Made by a program: the position numbers and the translations under genes
Notes under the pieces: generated by a model
Told to the model about the DNA's origin: nothing
The model's database searches: none
The model's input: only the letters and a program-made list of their open reading frames with translations
Shown: piece by piece, positions 37,301 to 45,848 of the stretch
Numbering within the stretch: position 1 is the first letter of the stretch
How the letters are laid out: each line of letters starts with the position of its first letter
From: Arthrobacter sp. MA-N2
Lineage (GTDB): Bacteria > Actinomycetota > Actinomycetes > Actinomycetales > Micrococcaceae
NCBI RefSeq assembly: GCF_000517125.1
Contig: NZ_KI912155.1
Span: 1,302,107-1,360,823, forward strand
Direction: 5' to 3'
Length of the DNA: 58,717 bases

Positions 37301-37833
37301 CCAGCGAGGCGGAGGCTTTGCAGAAGGCGCTCTTCAGCGACGCCGCGGCATGGGCCACGGAATTCGGCACCCGCAAGGACGTCTCCGGCCTGAGTGCCGA
37401 GCGCAACGTCTTCCGGTACAGGGCCGTCCCCGTGACCATCCGTCTCTCCGAGGGCGGGAAGCTCGCGGACTTGCTTCGCGTGGTAGCAGCCGGCGCCGTG
37501 GCGGGTTCCGCGCTCACGGTGTCCTCCGCCGTCGAGCTTCCCGACGCCGTGGTAGCGGCGTTCGCCGGGATGGGCGTGAGCACCCGCCTCCAGAACGACG
37601 TCGAATGGCTGGCTTCCGCGGCAGGTATCGACGGTGGCCGCATCCGCTTGATCGGCGGGGACAGCAGCGCGCTGAGTGCCGCAACCGGCGGACGTCCCGA
37701 CGTCGCGATCTACCATGGCGCCGTGACCCCGGCCGGGCGCATCGAGATGCTGCCGTTCCTGCATGAACAGGCCATCAGCATCACGGCGCACCGCTTCGGC
37801 ACGCCGAACCACCTGTCCGACGCGTTGATCTAG
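34342..37833 (+). CDS. putA: Bifunctional proline dehydrogenase / P5C dehydrogenase
   Basis: 1163 aa. The proline dehydrogenase barrel occupies about residues 50-460 (VSIKESSTVAPHSLWAFDE, IKVRVVKGANLPME, RIGVAGHNLFDVAF). The glutamate-semialdehyde dehydrogenase follows from about 510 (PPWNFPVAIPAG, catalytic Glu in LLAETSGKN, Cys in GHAGQKCSAASL, EFFGPVLGVM). The C-terminal 150 residues form the extra domain of long PutAs. No N-terminal ribbon-helix-helix, so it is not self-regulating. It oxidises proline to glutamate at the membrane face. ATG follows AAAGGAAC. Confidence 0.96.
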   Translation: MSTPTRDQSIDARTQSTPESGHPELAHEELAHEAIQLVRHWLTEASKVPVDVSAQRLAGVLKDPNGLDFTVGFVDGVIRPEDLSVAGRNLAKLAPKVPAFLPWYMRAAVRTGGVMAPVLPQVVIPIARRVLRDMVGHLIVDATDAKLGPSIAKIKQNGVHLNVNLLGEAVLGEREASRRLEGTLKLLARDDVDYVSIKESSTVAPHSLWAFDEAVDHVVEKLTPLYRLAASFPKPKFINLDMEEYKDLSLTMAVFTRILDKPEFKNLEAGIVLQAYLPDALSAMQELQEWAAARRASGGAPIKVRVVKGANLPMEQVQASIQGWPLATWGTKQDSDTNYKRVLNYALTAEHIDAVRIGVAGHNLFDVAFAWLLAKERGVTEGIEFEMLLGMATGQAAAVRKDVGSLLLYTPVVHPGEFDVAIAYLIRRLEEGASQDNFMSAVFELSENETLFEREKQRFLASLAELDDAVPAPNRTQDRNKPAAAAPNQGFANTPDTDPALPANRAWGRAILERIPNSTAGNAIVEASKVSSPQELDRIIAAAVEAGEKWGAMPAAERAAILHRAGDILESRRAELLEVMASETGKTIEQGDPEVSEAIDFAHYYAERAKDLETVDGATFVPANLTVVTPPWNFPVAIPAGSTLAALAAGSAVVIKPAKQARRSGSVMVDALWEAGVPREVLALVQLEERELGTQLVSHPSVDRVILTGGYETAELFRSFRHDLPLLAETSGKNAIIVTPHADLDLAAKDVVYSAFGHAGQKCSAASLVILVGSVATSGRFHNQLIDAARSLKVGYPEQATTQMGPIIEPANGKLLNALTTLGEGESWAMKPEKLDETGRLWSPGIRFGVKRGSYFHLTEFFGPVLGVMTAATLEEAIAIQNEIEYGLTAGLHSLDSGEMGLWLDTIQAGNLYVNRGITGAIVQRQPFGGWKKSAVGAGTKAGGPNYLVGLGSWLPAEPGAKRGATLKGAAASILAAAKAAGPLVEASEAEALQKALFSDAAAWATEFGTRKDVSGLSAERNVFRYRAVPVTIRLSEGGKLADLLRVVAAGAVAGSALTVSSAVELPDAVVAAFAGMGVSTRLQNDVEWLASAAGIDGGRIRLIGGDSSALSAATGGRPDVAIYHGAVTPAGRIEMLPFLHEQAISITAHRFGTPNHLSDALI

Positions 37834-37854
37834 CAACTCACCAAGGAAGCAGAG

Positions 37855-37893
37855 AAGCCCGGCAGGACGGCCCCAAGCCGTCCCGCCGGGCTT
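37855..37893. terminator. Terminator between putA and the MpaB-like gene
   Basis: GAAGCCCGGCAGGACGG pairs with CCGTCCCGCCGGGCTTC with one bulge, followed by TTTG. It separates two convergent genes. Confidence 0.88.
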
Positions 37894-37902
37894 CTTTGTG
37901 CC

Positions 37903-38838
37903 TTAAGCCTCGTAGCCCAAGCGGCGCAGCCGTTGCCGGGCTGCCTGTTCGCTGGGGCCGCTTCGTCCCAAAGCCAGGCGCACGAGCGCGAGAACCACCC
38001 GGGCGGCGAGAATCGACGGCAGTGGTACAGGGCCAAAGCGGGCTTTTTCCAGTCCCAAGAGCTCCCGATACTTGGGCTCCAGGCTGGCCACGGCCGCGGC
38101 AAACAGAATCCGATAGCCGGGTTGAAGCGACGCCTTCAGCGGGGGATTCCGGATAAAATCGACGGTTTCCTTGAGCCGTTGGTCCGCGCGCAGATGGCCG
38201 GAGGCATACCACCCGTCCATTTCCGAGGTCACCTCGGCCAGGCTCAAAGGAGGGTCCTGGACGCCCATCAAACGGCCCGCCTGGGCCCACTCGCGCACGT
38301 AGGCATCGGCACCGCCGGGAACTGCACCGCCCCAGATCCGGTGCGCCGCCACGAAGGAATCCGCGTAGGCAACGTGGACCCAGCGGAGAAGTTCGGGATC
38401 ATTGGCTGAATATTCGCGGGTCTGCCCGCGGGCGTCCACGTAGCTGCCTTTGACGGAGTCGTGGACTCTCCGCACGAAGTGGGTGGCCGTGTGGGCTGAT
38501 TCCATGGAACCGTAGCTCACTGTGAAGATCCAACGGATGGTATTTGCCAGCCGGCCGAGGGGATCCCTTTTGAAGCCCGAATGGTCGTAGACGCCCGCCA
38601 AGGCGCCGGGATGCAGGGACTGCATGAGCAGCACACGGATTCCCGCAACGATCGTGGACATGGATCCGTGGACGGCCCAGACGGCCGAGCCGGGAAGGTG
38701 GTATCCGGCGTCGTCGCCGTCCGCAAGCCGCAGCACCCAGTCAGGCGTGGACTGCGGGTGACCAGTGAAAGTCATCCGCAGTTCCGATTGCCACTTCTTG
38801 AGGAAGTTGACCATGAAGCTATTGGATCGTGCTTCCAC
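37903..38838 (-). CDS. Oxygenase MpaB family protein (DUF2236)
   Basis: 311 aa. DUF2236 landmarks: SAVWAVHGSMSTIVAGIRVLLMQSLHPGALAGVYDHSGFKRDPLGRL, then HDSVKG and ELLRWVHVAYADSFVAAHRIWG, with the conserved His and Arg residues that coordinate heme b in latex-clearing relatives. The enzyme type is a b-type heme oxygenase or peroxygenase; substrate unknown. It has no signal peptide. It is separated from the upstream MFS gene by a long hairpin. Confidence 0.85.
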   Translation of the reverse strand: MEARSNSFMVNFLKKWQSELRMTFTGHPQSTPDWVLRLADGDDAGYHLPGSAVWAVHGSMSTIVAGIRVLLMQSLHPGALAGVYDHSGFKRDPLGRLANTIRWIFTVSYGSMESAHTATHFVRRVHDSVKGSYVDARGQTREYSANDPELLRWVHVAYADSFVAAHRIWGGAVPGGADAYVREWAQAGRLMGVQDPPLSLAEVTSEMDGWYASGHLRADQRLKETVDFIRNPPLKASLQPGYRILFAAAVASLEPKYRELLGLEKARFGPVPLPSILAARVVLALVRLALGRSGPSEQAARQRLRRLGYEA

Positions 38839-38839
38839 G

Positions 38840-38896
38840 TTTGTGTACAGCCACCGCCCCTTAAGAATCGATTAAGGGGCGGTGGCTGTACACAAA
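38840..38896 (-). terminator. 25-bp perfect hairpin after the MFS gene
   Basis: TTTGTGTACAGCCACCGCCC and five further bases pair perfectly with 38872-38896 around a 7-nt loop. It lies between the MFS stop and the MpaB-like start. The A/T ends give a U-run on either strand. Confidence 0.85.
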
Positions 38897-38902
38897 ATCG
38901 GG

Positions 38903-40351
38903 CTAGGAGGTACGACGGCGGCGCGCCGGGGACGCTGCCACCAGCAGGGCCGCGATTGCCACGGCAGCGCTCAGGGCCAATCCTGGCCGGTACTGATCGA
39001 GCATGGCCGCAGCGCTGACGGTGCTGCTTGCGCCGTCGGAGGTGCCGTGGCCGCTGACGAGGGCCGTGGTCACGGCAAGGACCAGGGCGGCCCCAACCTG
39101 CGTACTGGTCTGGATGAGGCCGGCGGCCAGTCCCTGTTCCGAGTCCCGGATTCCAGCGGTCGCTTGGACGTTGATGGACGGGAAGGCCAAGGCGAAGCCG
39201 ACGCCCAGCAGGAGGACGGAAGGAAGAATGTCCAGGACATAGTTGGGCGAGGTTCCAACGCGGAGGAACAGGACGTAGCCCAGCCCCATGGCCGTCAGGC
39301 CCGCGAGGATGAGCTTGGGAGCTCCGAATTTTTCGATGAACCTGTCAGCGAATGGCGCGCTCGTTGCAACCAAGAGCCCTGTGGGAAGCAAGGCAAGTGC
39401 CATGCCCAGGGGAGACCAGCCGAGCACCGACTGAAGGTACATGGTGAGGATGAACTGGAAGCTCAGGTAGGAACCGAACAAGCCAACCGCACTGAGGTTG
39501 GCGCGGGCCACCCAGCCTTCACGCAGGATGCCGAAGCGGATGAGCGGGTGCTTGACCCGGTTTTCGATGATGGCAAAGGTTGCCAGCACGGCGGCGGAGA
39601 TGGCGAATCCGGCGATTGTTGCCACAGATCCCCAGCCCTTTTCCGGAGCTGAAACCAAGGTGTACACCAAGCCAAGCATCCCGAGGGCGAGCGTGACCGC
39701 ACCCCAGATATCGTGCCCGCTCTCTTCAGTGGACGGTTTGTCCCGGGGGATGAACAGCATGCCGAGCAGGACGACGGCGACGGCGATTGGTACCGACACC
39801 AGGAAGGTCCAGCGCCAGCTCAGGCTGGTCATGAGTCCACCAACAACGAGTCCCAGCGAGAAGCCGCTCGCGCCGAAAGTTGTGAAGATGGACAGTGCCT
39901 TATTGCGCTCGCGGCCTTCGGCGAAGTTGGTGGTGATGATCGAGAATCCGGTGGGGGCGGTGAATGCCGCGGCCAGGCCCTTGACGAAGCGCGTAGCGAT
40001 CAAGATGGCGGGATCATCCACGAGGCCGCCGAGGAGCGATGCGGCGGCGAAAACGGTCAAGGCGATCAGGAAGATCCGACGCCGCCCCAGCAGGTCGGCG
40101 AGCCGGCCGCCCAAGAGCAGGAGGCTTCCGTAGCCGAGGACATATGCGGAAACTATCCATTGCAGGGAACCGGTCCCGAGGTGGAGTTCGTGGCCAATCG
40201 AGGGGAGGGCTACTCCGACCATGGAAACGTCCAGGCCGTCGAGGGCCAGGACGGTGCACACCACCATGAGCAGCAGCCACTGGGCCCGGGTCCAGCGGAC
40301 GGCTGCGTGGAGCTGCTCGGCAGGTCTCGTAAGGGTGATTGGTGAAGTCAT
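38903..40351 (-). CDS. MFS drug transporter, DHA2-like
   Basis: 482 aa with about 14 hydrophobic segments. Family motifs: LDGLDVSMVGVALPSIGHEL in TM1, GGRLADLLGRRRIF (motif A) between TM2 and TM3, and a long central set of helices. It is probably a proton-coupled exporter of drugs or toxic aromatics. It is divergent from a MarR regulator with a 12-bp palindrome between them, which points to ligand-induced efflux. Confidence 0.9.
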   Translation of the reverse strand: MTSPITLTRPAEQLHAAVRWTRAQWLLLMVVCTVLALDGLDVSMVGVALPSIGHELHLGTGSLQWIVSAYVLGYGSLLLLGGRLADLLGRRRIFLIALTVFAAASLLGGLVDDPAILIATRFVKGLAAAFTAPTGFSIITTNFAEGRERNKALSIFTTFGASGFSLGLVVGGLMTSLSWRWTFLVSVPIAVAVVLLGMLFIPRDKPSTEESGHDIWGAVTLALGMLGLVYTLVSAPEKGWGSVATIAGFAISAAVLATFAIIENRVKHPLIRFGILREGWVARANLSAVGLFGSYLSFQFILTMYLQSVLGWSPLGMALALLPTGLLVATSAPFADRFIEKFGAPKLILAGLTAMGLGYVLFLRVGTSPNYVLDILPSVLLLGVGFALAFPSINVQATAGIRDSEQGLAAGLIQTSTQVGAALVLAVTTALVSGHGTSDGASSTVSAAAMLDQYRPGLALSAAVAIAALLVAASPARRRRTS

Positions 40352-40364
40352 GGATTCAATGTAT

Positions 40365-40376
40365 ATGACGCGTCAT
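40365..40376. promoter_or_regulatory. Palindrome between MFS and marR genes
   Basis: ATGACGCGTCAT is a perfect 12-bp palindrome 14 bp upstream of the MFS start and 72 bp upstream of the MarR gene. It is a candidate MarR operator. Confidence 0.5.
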
Positions 40377-40447
40377 TCAATGACAAGGAATATGATAGGG
40401 AATCTTATGACGTGGACTTTATCTGCGGTTTCGACTAGAATCACCCC

Positions 40448-40828
40448 ATGGCAACAACGCAGGATCGCCAGCTGGTTGAGCAATGGCGCAGCATCCAGAA
40501 CTCGTACTTCCGCACCGCGGCGGCAATCGACCGCGCCCTCGAGGCCAAGTTCGACATCGGCCTGAACGAATTCGAAATCCTCGATCTCGTCGCCGAAAGC
40601 GTTGACTCCGCCTGCCGCATGAAGGCCCTTGGGGAACGAACGCCGATGACCCAGAGCGCTGTCTCGAAAGTGGTCGACCGGCTTGAGAAAGCCGGACTTG
40701 TGTCCCGTGTCACCTGCGTGGATGACCGCCGCTCGCTGTACCTCGAGCTGACCGACGCCGGCCGTGCACTGCACTCGGCTGCCGCCGTCGAGCACCGCGC
40801 ACTGCTGAAGGAAAACCTCGGCGAGTAG
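40448..40828 (+). CDS. MarR-family regulator of the MFS gene
   Basis: 126 aa, short but complete. Dimer helices come first, then the winged helix (LNEFEILDLVAESVDSACRMKAL ... MTQSAVSKVVDRLEKAGLVSR, wing CVDDRRSLYLELTDAG). Divergent from the MFS exporter, so most likely its repressor. Confidence 0.88.
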   Translation: MATTQDRQLVEQWRSIQNSYFRTAAAIDRALEAKFDIGLNEFEILDLVAESVDSACRMKALGERTPMTQSAVSKVVDRLEKAGLVSRVTCVDDRRSLYLELTDAGRALHSAAAVEHRALLKENLGE

Positions 40829-40960
40829 CCCGGTACGCTCCGGCGAGTGGTTCCAAAGGAGCACAAGTAAAAAAGTCGAGTGTTCCCATTCAAATTGATA
40901 GCCCGCACAATGGGACAAGCGCGCCCGTACTGGGGAGGAGCGCCCGTCTCAGGAGTGGCT

Positions 40961-42406
40961 GTGGGTAAGCATCATGAGTCTGGCCAGGTTGTCGATCTGG
41001 TGCTCTCAAGAAAATTTGGCCGGATACTCTCGGCCTGCTTCCTCGCTGTCATGGTGATCCTCGCCTTTGGATTCCAGGGTCCAGGTTGGGGTGGGCAAAC
41101 GACAACCGGCTCGGCGGCCGTGGGCCAGGTAGCGCCCAGCATGCTGCCCACCGAAGGCCCGACGTCCGGTGTGCAAGCGAGCACGGCTCAAAACCCGTCG
41201 TCGGCTTCGGTCCCTGCAAGCAGCAACGCCTCCGTGTCTTTTGAACGCTCCCCGGTCCAGACCCTCGACAAGAACGGCGTCGGCAGTCTCAACGTCGCTT
41301 CCAGTTCCCTCGACCGGCCGGGCGCCGGGAAACTCTATGCACCCCTTGAAGTGCTGGTTCCGAGTTCTCCCTTCGGCCTGAGGATCGACCCCTTGACAGG
41401 CCTGCCCGGCGAGTTCCACTGGGGCCAGGACTTCGCAGCGGCATGCGGAACCCTCGTCTACGCAGCCGACGCCGGCGTGGTCCGGGCCGTGGGCTGGCAC
41501 CCCTGGGGCGGCGGGAACCGCGTAGAGATCGACCATGGCAATGGACTCGTCACCACGTACAACCACCTCCAAGGAATCGCCGTGGTCAAGGGAGAGTCGA
41601 TACGGGTGGGCCAGGTCATTGCCAAGGTGGGAACCACAGGTTCCTCCACAGGCTGCCATCTGCACTTTGAAACGATCCTCAACGGCGTCTACACGAACCC
41701 GATGAACTGGACCTTCCTGCCAACCAAGCAAGTTGATCCCCTCGGCGATATCCCCATGGTCAGCTACCAGCCAGGGGCCGCAACTGCCACCTCGGCAGGA
41801 TCTGTCTGGTCCGTCCCGGGGGCCGTGCCGACCGATCCGGTAGCCGCGCCCGCGGAGCAGCCAGTAACCGGCGGAGTGCAGGAGGCGACGGTCGCGCCGC
41901 CGAGCCAGTCTGCCACGGCAACGCAAACCCCGGCCGCGTCACCCTCCGGCAGTCCCACGGCGAGCGGTACGCCTAGTGGGCCAAGTGGAACGGCGACGCC
42001 CACCCCCGGCCCGACTGGCGCCGGAAGTCCCAGCAGCAGTCCGACGGCGACTGGCACCCCGACGCCGAGCGCGACCCCGACGCCGAGCGGCACCAAGACC
42101 TTGACGGGCACGCCGACGCCGACGCCGGCGCCAACCCCGAGCAGCCCACCGAGCCAATCGCCGCCGCAAGTGCCCGCTGTGACGCAGCCGCCCACTGTGA
42201 CCGTTCCGCCGACGGTGACTGTTCCGCCGACGGTGACTGTTCCGCCGACGGCCGCGCCGGCGTCGAGCTCCCCTGTCCCGGTGCCGACCGCGACGCACAT
42301 CCAGTCCAGCCCCGCGGCGCCCCTACCCGCGCCGATGCCCCCCACGAGCCCCCCGCCGTCGGCCACGACAAGCACAAAAACGGCAACTGCGGCGCCCAAG
42401 CCTTAG
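40961..42406 (+). CDS. Secreted M23 peptidase with Pro/Thr-rich tail
   Basis: 481 aa from GTG 40961 (AGGAG 5 nt upstream); GTG 40880 and ATG 40910 are in frame but poorly spaced from a ribosome site. A signal-anchor (ILSACFLAVMVILAFGF) is followed by a Ser-rich linker. The LytM/M23 domain then has PFGLRIDP, the first metal His in EFHWGQDFAA, and HLHFE. The last 200 residues are low complexity, ending with three perfect TVTVPP units near 42190-42250. It probably cuts peptidoglycan cross-links at the cell surface; the tail may span the wall. Confidence 0.85.
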   Translation: MGKHHESGQVVDLVLSRKFGRILSACFLAVMVILAFGFQGPGWGGQTTTGSAAVGQVAPSMLPTEGPTSGVQASTAQNPSSASVPASSNASVSFERSPVQTLDKNGVGSLNVASSSLDRPGAGKLYAPLEVLVPSSPFGLRIDPLTGLPGEFHWGQDFAAACGTLVYAADAGVVRAVGWHPWGGGNRVEIDHGNGLVTTYNHLQGIAVVKGESIRVGQVIAKVGTTGSSTGCHLHFETILNGVYTNPMNWTFLPTKQVDPLGDIPMVSYQPGAATATSAGSVWSVPGAVPTDPVAAPAEQPVTGGVQEATVAPPSQSATATQTPAASPSGSPTASGTPSGPSGTATPTPGPTGAGSPSSSPTATGTPTPSATPTPSGTKTLTGTPTPTPAPTPSSPPSQSPPQVPAVTQPPTVTVPPTVTVPPTVTVPPTAAPASSSPVPVPTATHIQSSPAAPLPAPMPPTSPPPSATTSTKTATAAPKP

Positions 42407-42503
42407 AAATCGAAACTTTCCTGAACCACGGGCAATCGCCCTGCCGCGCGTAGACTCGAATGCGGCAGTTTGCCAAGGTCCCGCATCGTAAGGAAGCGAT
42501 TCA

Positions 42504-42989
42504 ATGTCCCCGCTCTACAGCATCCCGCTGACGTTCAACGATGGCTCCCAAGCCGACTTTGGGAGTTTCGAGGGCAAAGCCGTCCTGGTGGTCAACGTGG
42601 CCTCGAAATGTGGATTCACCCGCCAGTACTCCGGCCTCGAAGAGCTCTACGGCAAATACCGCGACCGCGGACTCGAGATCCTGGGTGTGCCGTGCAACCA
42701 ATTCGGTGGCCAGGAAGGAGGTTCCGATGCCGAGATCGCGGACTTCTGCCAGCGTAACTTCGGAGTCTCCTTTCCGCTCTCCAGCAAGTCGAACGTCCGT
42801 GGCAAGAATCAGCATCCCTTGTATGCAGAGCTGACCCGGACAGCAGACGGGTCCAAGCCAGAGAAGGTCAAGTGGAACTTCGAGAAGTTCTTGGTGAGCC
42901 GTGAAGGCGAGGTCCTCGCCCGCTTCCCGTCCGCCGTCGAGCCCGATTCCGAAGAGCTCATCGAGGCGCTTGAAAAGGCGCTCGCCTAG
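42504..42989 (+). CDS. Glutathione peroxidase family protein
   Basis: 161 aa, standard length. The catalytic tetrad positions are visible: Cys in NVASKCGFTRQY, Gln in CNQFGGQE, Trp-Asn in KWNFEKFLV. Such bacterial Cys-type enzymes usually use thioredoxin or mycothiol-linked partners rather than glutathione. Cytosolic peroxide reduction. AAGGAAGCG lies upstream of the ATG. Confidence 0.93.
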   Translation: MSPLYSIPLTFNDGSQADFGSFEGKAVLVVNVASKCGFTRQYSGLEELYGKYRDRGLEILGVPCNQFGGQEGGSDAEIADFCQRNFGVSFPLSSKSNVRGKNQHPLYAELTRTADGSKPEKVKWNFEKFLVSREGEVLARFPSAVEPDSEELIEALEKALA

Positions 42990-43014
42990 GCCCGGCCAGG
43001 CGCCGAAGTCCAGC

Positions 43015-43087
43015 TTCCCCGGACGCCCGCTCACGTATGTTGCCGTTTCCCCGGACGCCCGCTCACGTATGTTGAGCGGGCGTCGGT
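43015..43087. repeat. 28-bp tandem repeat feeding a terminator-like hairpin
   Basis: TTCCCCGGACGCCCGCTCAC plus ACGTATGTTG-type remainder occurs identically at 43015-43042 and 43047-43074. The GACGCCCGCTCA arm of the second copy pairs with TGAGCGGGCGTC at 43074-43085, giving a 12-bp stem downstream of the peroxidase gene. The duplicated arm could form alternative hairpins. Confidence 0.8.
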
Positions 43088-43232
43088 CGGTATCCCCATA
43101 AGTGCAGGAGGGTCGGTGGAAAATGACTTAAAGGTGAGCGGGGGTCGCGGGGAGCGCGAGTAATTTTTCAACATTCCCACGGTAAGTTACCCACCGTTAG
43201 CCTTTTGTCTGGTTGGATTGGGTCTATTGGGA

Positions 43233-44216
43233 ATGAAACTGGAGGCGCCGTCTCCTACCGACCCGAAGGTAGCAATGGAGCTCATTGAGGCCGAACATCC
43301 TCGGCCAGGACACATCCTCCTGCATGTTAGCGACTCCCATTTGTTGGGAGGAACGGAGCCTCTCTACGGTGCGGTAGATAGTGAAGCCCATCTTCGGCAG
43401 CTCTTTTCGGAAGTGCATGCGTCCAAGGTCCGCCCCGACGCTGTGATCTTCACAGGTGACTTGGCCGATCAAGGCGAGCCGGGCGCCTACGCCAAACTCC
43501 GGGCGATCGTCGAACCTGCTTGCCGTGACATGGGGGCACGCGTGATCTGGGCGATGGGAAACCACGACGACCGCGCCAATTTCCGGGCGGGCCTCTTCGA
43601 CCAGAGCGACAATGATGCACCCGTTGATCACAGCTACTTCGTCAATGGCTTGCGGATCATCACCCTGGATACTTCGGTGCCCGGCTACCACCACGGTGAA
43701 CTGAGCCAGAACCAACTCGACTGGCTGGAATCGGAGCTTGAAACACCCGCTCCGGACGGCACCATTCTTGCCCTCCACCACCCACCCGTCCCGAGCATCC
43801 TGGACCTCGCCATACTCGTGGAGCTGCGCGGCCAGGCAGCACTGGCCGACGTCGTGCGCAATTCGGACGTCCGCACTATCCTGGGCGGTCACCTGCACTA
43901 CTCCACCACGGCCACGTTCGCCGGCATTCCCGTGTCGGTGGCGTCTGCGAGCTGCTACACGCAGGACCTCAACGTTCCGCAGGGAGGCACCCGTGGCCGG
44001 GACGGCGCCCAAGCCTTCAACCTGGTGCACGTCTACGAGCAAACGATTGTGCATTCGGTGGTGCCGTTGGGCAAGTCACCGACCGTCGGCGAGTATGTCA
44101 GCCCCGAAGCAACCCGGCGTCGGCTGGCCGAGGCCGGCATCCGGATCCCCCAGAGGCCTACCCACGAACGCGGTGTGAGGGCCGACGCCAAGTTCCCTGC
44201 GATGATCCCCCGCTAG
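43233..44216 (+). CDS. Calcineurin-like phosphodiesterase (class III cyclic nucleotide type)
   Basis: 327 aa from ATG 43233; a TTG at 43218 in the same frame is an alternative, and neither has a good ribosome site. The dinuclear metal motifs are all present: VSDSH, FTGDLAD, MGNHDDR, LALHHPP and LGGHLHYS. Overall it resembles CpdA-type 3',5'-cAMP phosphodiesterases; the actual nucleotide or phospholipid substrate is not shown. Gap 42990-43232 holds only the repeat described and an AT-rich promoter segment. Confidence 0.88.
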   Translation: MKLEAPSPTDPKVAMELIEAEHPRPGHILLHVSDSHLLGGTEPLYGAVDSEAHLRQLFSEVHASKVRPDAVIFTGDLADQGEPGAYAKLRAIVEPACRDMGARVIWAMGNHDDRANFRAGLFDQSDNDAPVDHSYFVNGLRIITLDTSVPGYHHGELSQNQLDWLESELETPAPDGTILALHHPPVPSILDLAILVELRGQAALADVVRNSDVRTILGGHLHYSTTATFAGIPVSVASASCYTQDLNVPQGGTRGRDGAQAFNLVHVYEQTIVHSVVPLGKSPTVGEYVSPEATRRRLAEAGIRIPQRPTHERGVRADAKFPAMIPR

Positions 44217-44220
44217 GAGA

Positions 44221-45804
44221 CTACTTCTCCCACGGAGCCTTGACAGGGAAGTACTTCTCCATGAAATCCGTGACGAGCGCAGCCCGTTCATCGGCAGCCA
44301 CCTCGGGGAAGCTCCCGTCGTTGAGGCAGAAGAAGTCCACGTTGCGTTTGGCCAGCAGCGTGGGCAGGTAGTGCAGCCCGGACCACAGGGTGGTGTCCAC
44401 ATACCTGACTTTGGCGGACGTCTGTGTTACAGCCCGCCCCGTGAGCAACGAGTAGTAGTGGTAGAACGAGTTGGTCACGGAGATGTTGTCCGCCGCGCGG
44501 AACCTGCTGCCGGCCGTCTTCGCGAACTCGGCCGGAAACTCGCGCTCCATCTCGGTGATCACGCTGCGGCGCAGCGGGGCGGCCGTGTGCTCCAAATGCC
44601 GTGTGGTGATACGCCCAAACCTCTCCCAAAGGAGCTTCCTGTTGACGCGGGCGGCGTTCTCGAAACCGCTGCGTTCGGCGTCGTTCTCGCCAAGGCCTAT
44701 CCGGGTTGAGGCTTCGATGAACTTGGTGATTCCGCCAGGAGTGAAGAACATGTCCGGTGCTACGGGGCGGCCGAAGAACATGTCGTCGTTGGAATACAGG
44801 AAGTGCTCGGAGAGGCCCTCAATGTGGTGCAACTGGGATTCCACGGCCTGCGAATTGTGGGTGGGCAGCACTGCGGGATCCTTGAAGAAATCCTCGCTGC
44901 GCATGAGCTTGACGCTCGGGTGCTCTGCCAGCCACTCGGGCGCGGGAGAGTCGGTTGCGATGTAAATCCGGCGGATCCACGGCGCGTACATGTACACCGA
45001 GCGGAGGGCATATTTGAGCTCGTTGATTTGCCGGAAGCGCGCCTCGTGGGCATCGCCTGCACCCACGACCGCGTCCTTCATCTGCTCGCGGCGGGCTGCG
45101 ATGTAGGCCGGATCGTTGCCGTCCACCCACGAAAAGACGATGTCGACGTCGAAATCGATGTCGCTCGCGTGGTCAGCGAACATGTTCTCTATGGTCGGCC
45201 ACGTCAACCCGTGGCGTTCCACCGTGCCCCGGACAGCGTCCTGGCGCAGCATGGTCCGACGGGTCAGGGAGTTCTCCACCGGCAGGATGAGCTGATCGCC
45301 GTCGAACTCCCACAATTCCAGCTGCACACCCAAGGAAGGGCCATAGGTCAGCCCGCCTCCGGGTTCCACGCGGGGCCGGAAGAGCCGGAAAATCCGGGCC
45401 TTGCGGTTGCTTGACAGCTCGCCGTCCGCCACCAGCAAGGTGGATTTCTTCCGGGCGTCCACGGTCATGGAGTAGAACGGTTCGTTCCGGAAAGCCGAAA
45501 CCAAAGCCTGGCGCAGCTTCTTCCGGAGCTTCCAGTCGACCGCGATCACCGGCCGGTGATCGTTGCCGCGGACCAGGATGAAGTCCAGCCCGGCCGCATC
45601 CAACGCTGCCCGGATCACGAGGAGATCTTCGACCATGACCTGCTGCGGCGTGCGGTTCTGGTTCAGCAAGCTGTAGCGGCCACGATGGCGGACGACGTCG
45701 GCACGGTGTTTGAGGCGCGCCTCCACTGCGGGAGACGTCGGTTCTGGAACGACCGCGTCGTCGTCGGAGGGGGGACTACCGAAGTAAATCGCTTGCTGGT
45801 CCAT
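44221..45804 (-). CDS. Stealth-family sugar-phosphate transferase
   Basis: 527 aa from ATG 45804; a TTG at 45840 would add 12 residues. Stealth conserved regions in order: CR1 IVFSWVDGNDP, CR2 around LKYALRSVYMYAPWIRRIYIATD, CR3 LPTHNSQAVESQLHHIEGLSEHFLYSNDDMFF, CR4 in the C-terminal third. These enzymes transfer hexose-1-phosphate units in capsule or surface polysaccharide synthesis. It lies directly after a HAD hydrolase gene in the same direction, suggesting a two-gene unit. Confidence 0.88.
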   Translation of the reverse strand: MDQQAIYFGSPPSDDDAVVPEPTSPAVEARLKHRADVVRHRGRYSLLNQNRTPQQVMVEDLLVIRAALDAAGLDFILVRGNDHRPVIAVDWKLRKKLRQALVSAFRNEPFYSMTVDARKKSTLLVADGELSSNRKARIFRLFRPRVEPGGGLTYGPSLGVQLELWEFDGDQLILPVENSLTRRTMLRQDAVRGTVERHGLTWPTIENMFADHASDIDFDVDIVFSWVDGNDPAYIAARREQMKDAVVGAGDAHEARFRQINELKYALRSVYMYAPWIRRIYIATDSPAPEWLAEHPSVKLMRSEDFFKDPAVLPTHNSQAVESQLHHIEGLSEHFLYSNDDMFFGRPVAPDMFFTPGGITKFIEASTRIGLGENDAERSGFENAARVNRKLLWERFGRITTRHLEHTAAPLRRSVITEMEREFPAEFAKTAGSRFRAADNISVTNSFYHYYSLLTGRAVTQTSAKVRYVDTTLWSGLHYLPTLLAKRNVDFFCLNDGSFPEVAADERAALVTDFMEKYFPVKAPWEK

Positions 45805-45848
45805 GTCCGTGATGGCTTTCCTCCGAATCGTTGTGGTCAAGGGCTTAA

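Noticed and set aside
42000..42260. Possible CRISPR or minisatellite in the M23 gene
   Set aside because: Short in-frame codon repeats encoding Pro/Thr-rich linker; no spacers.
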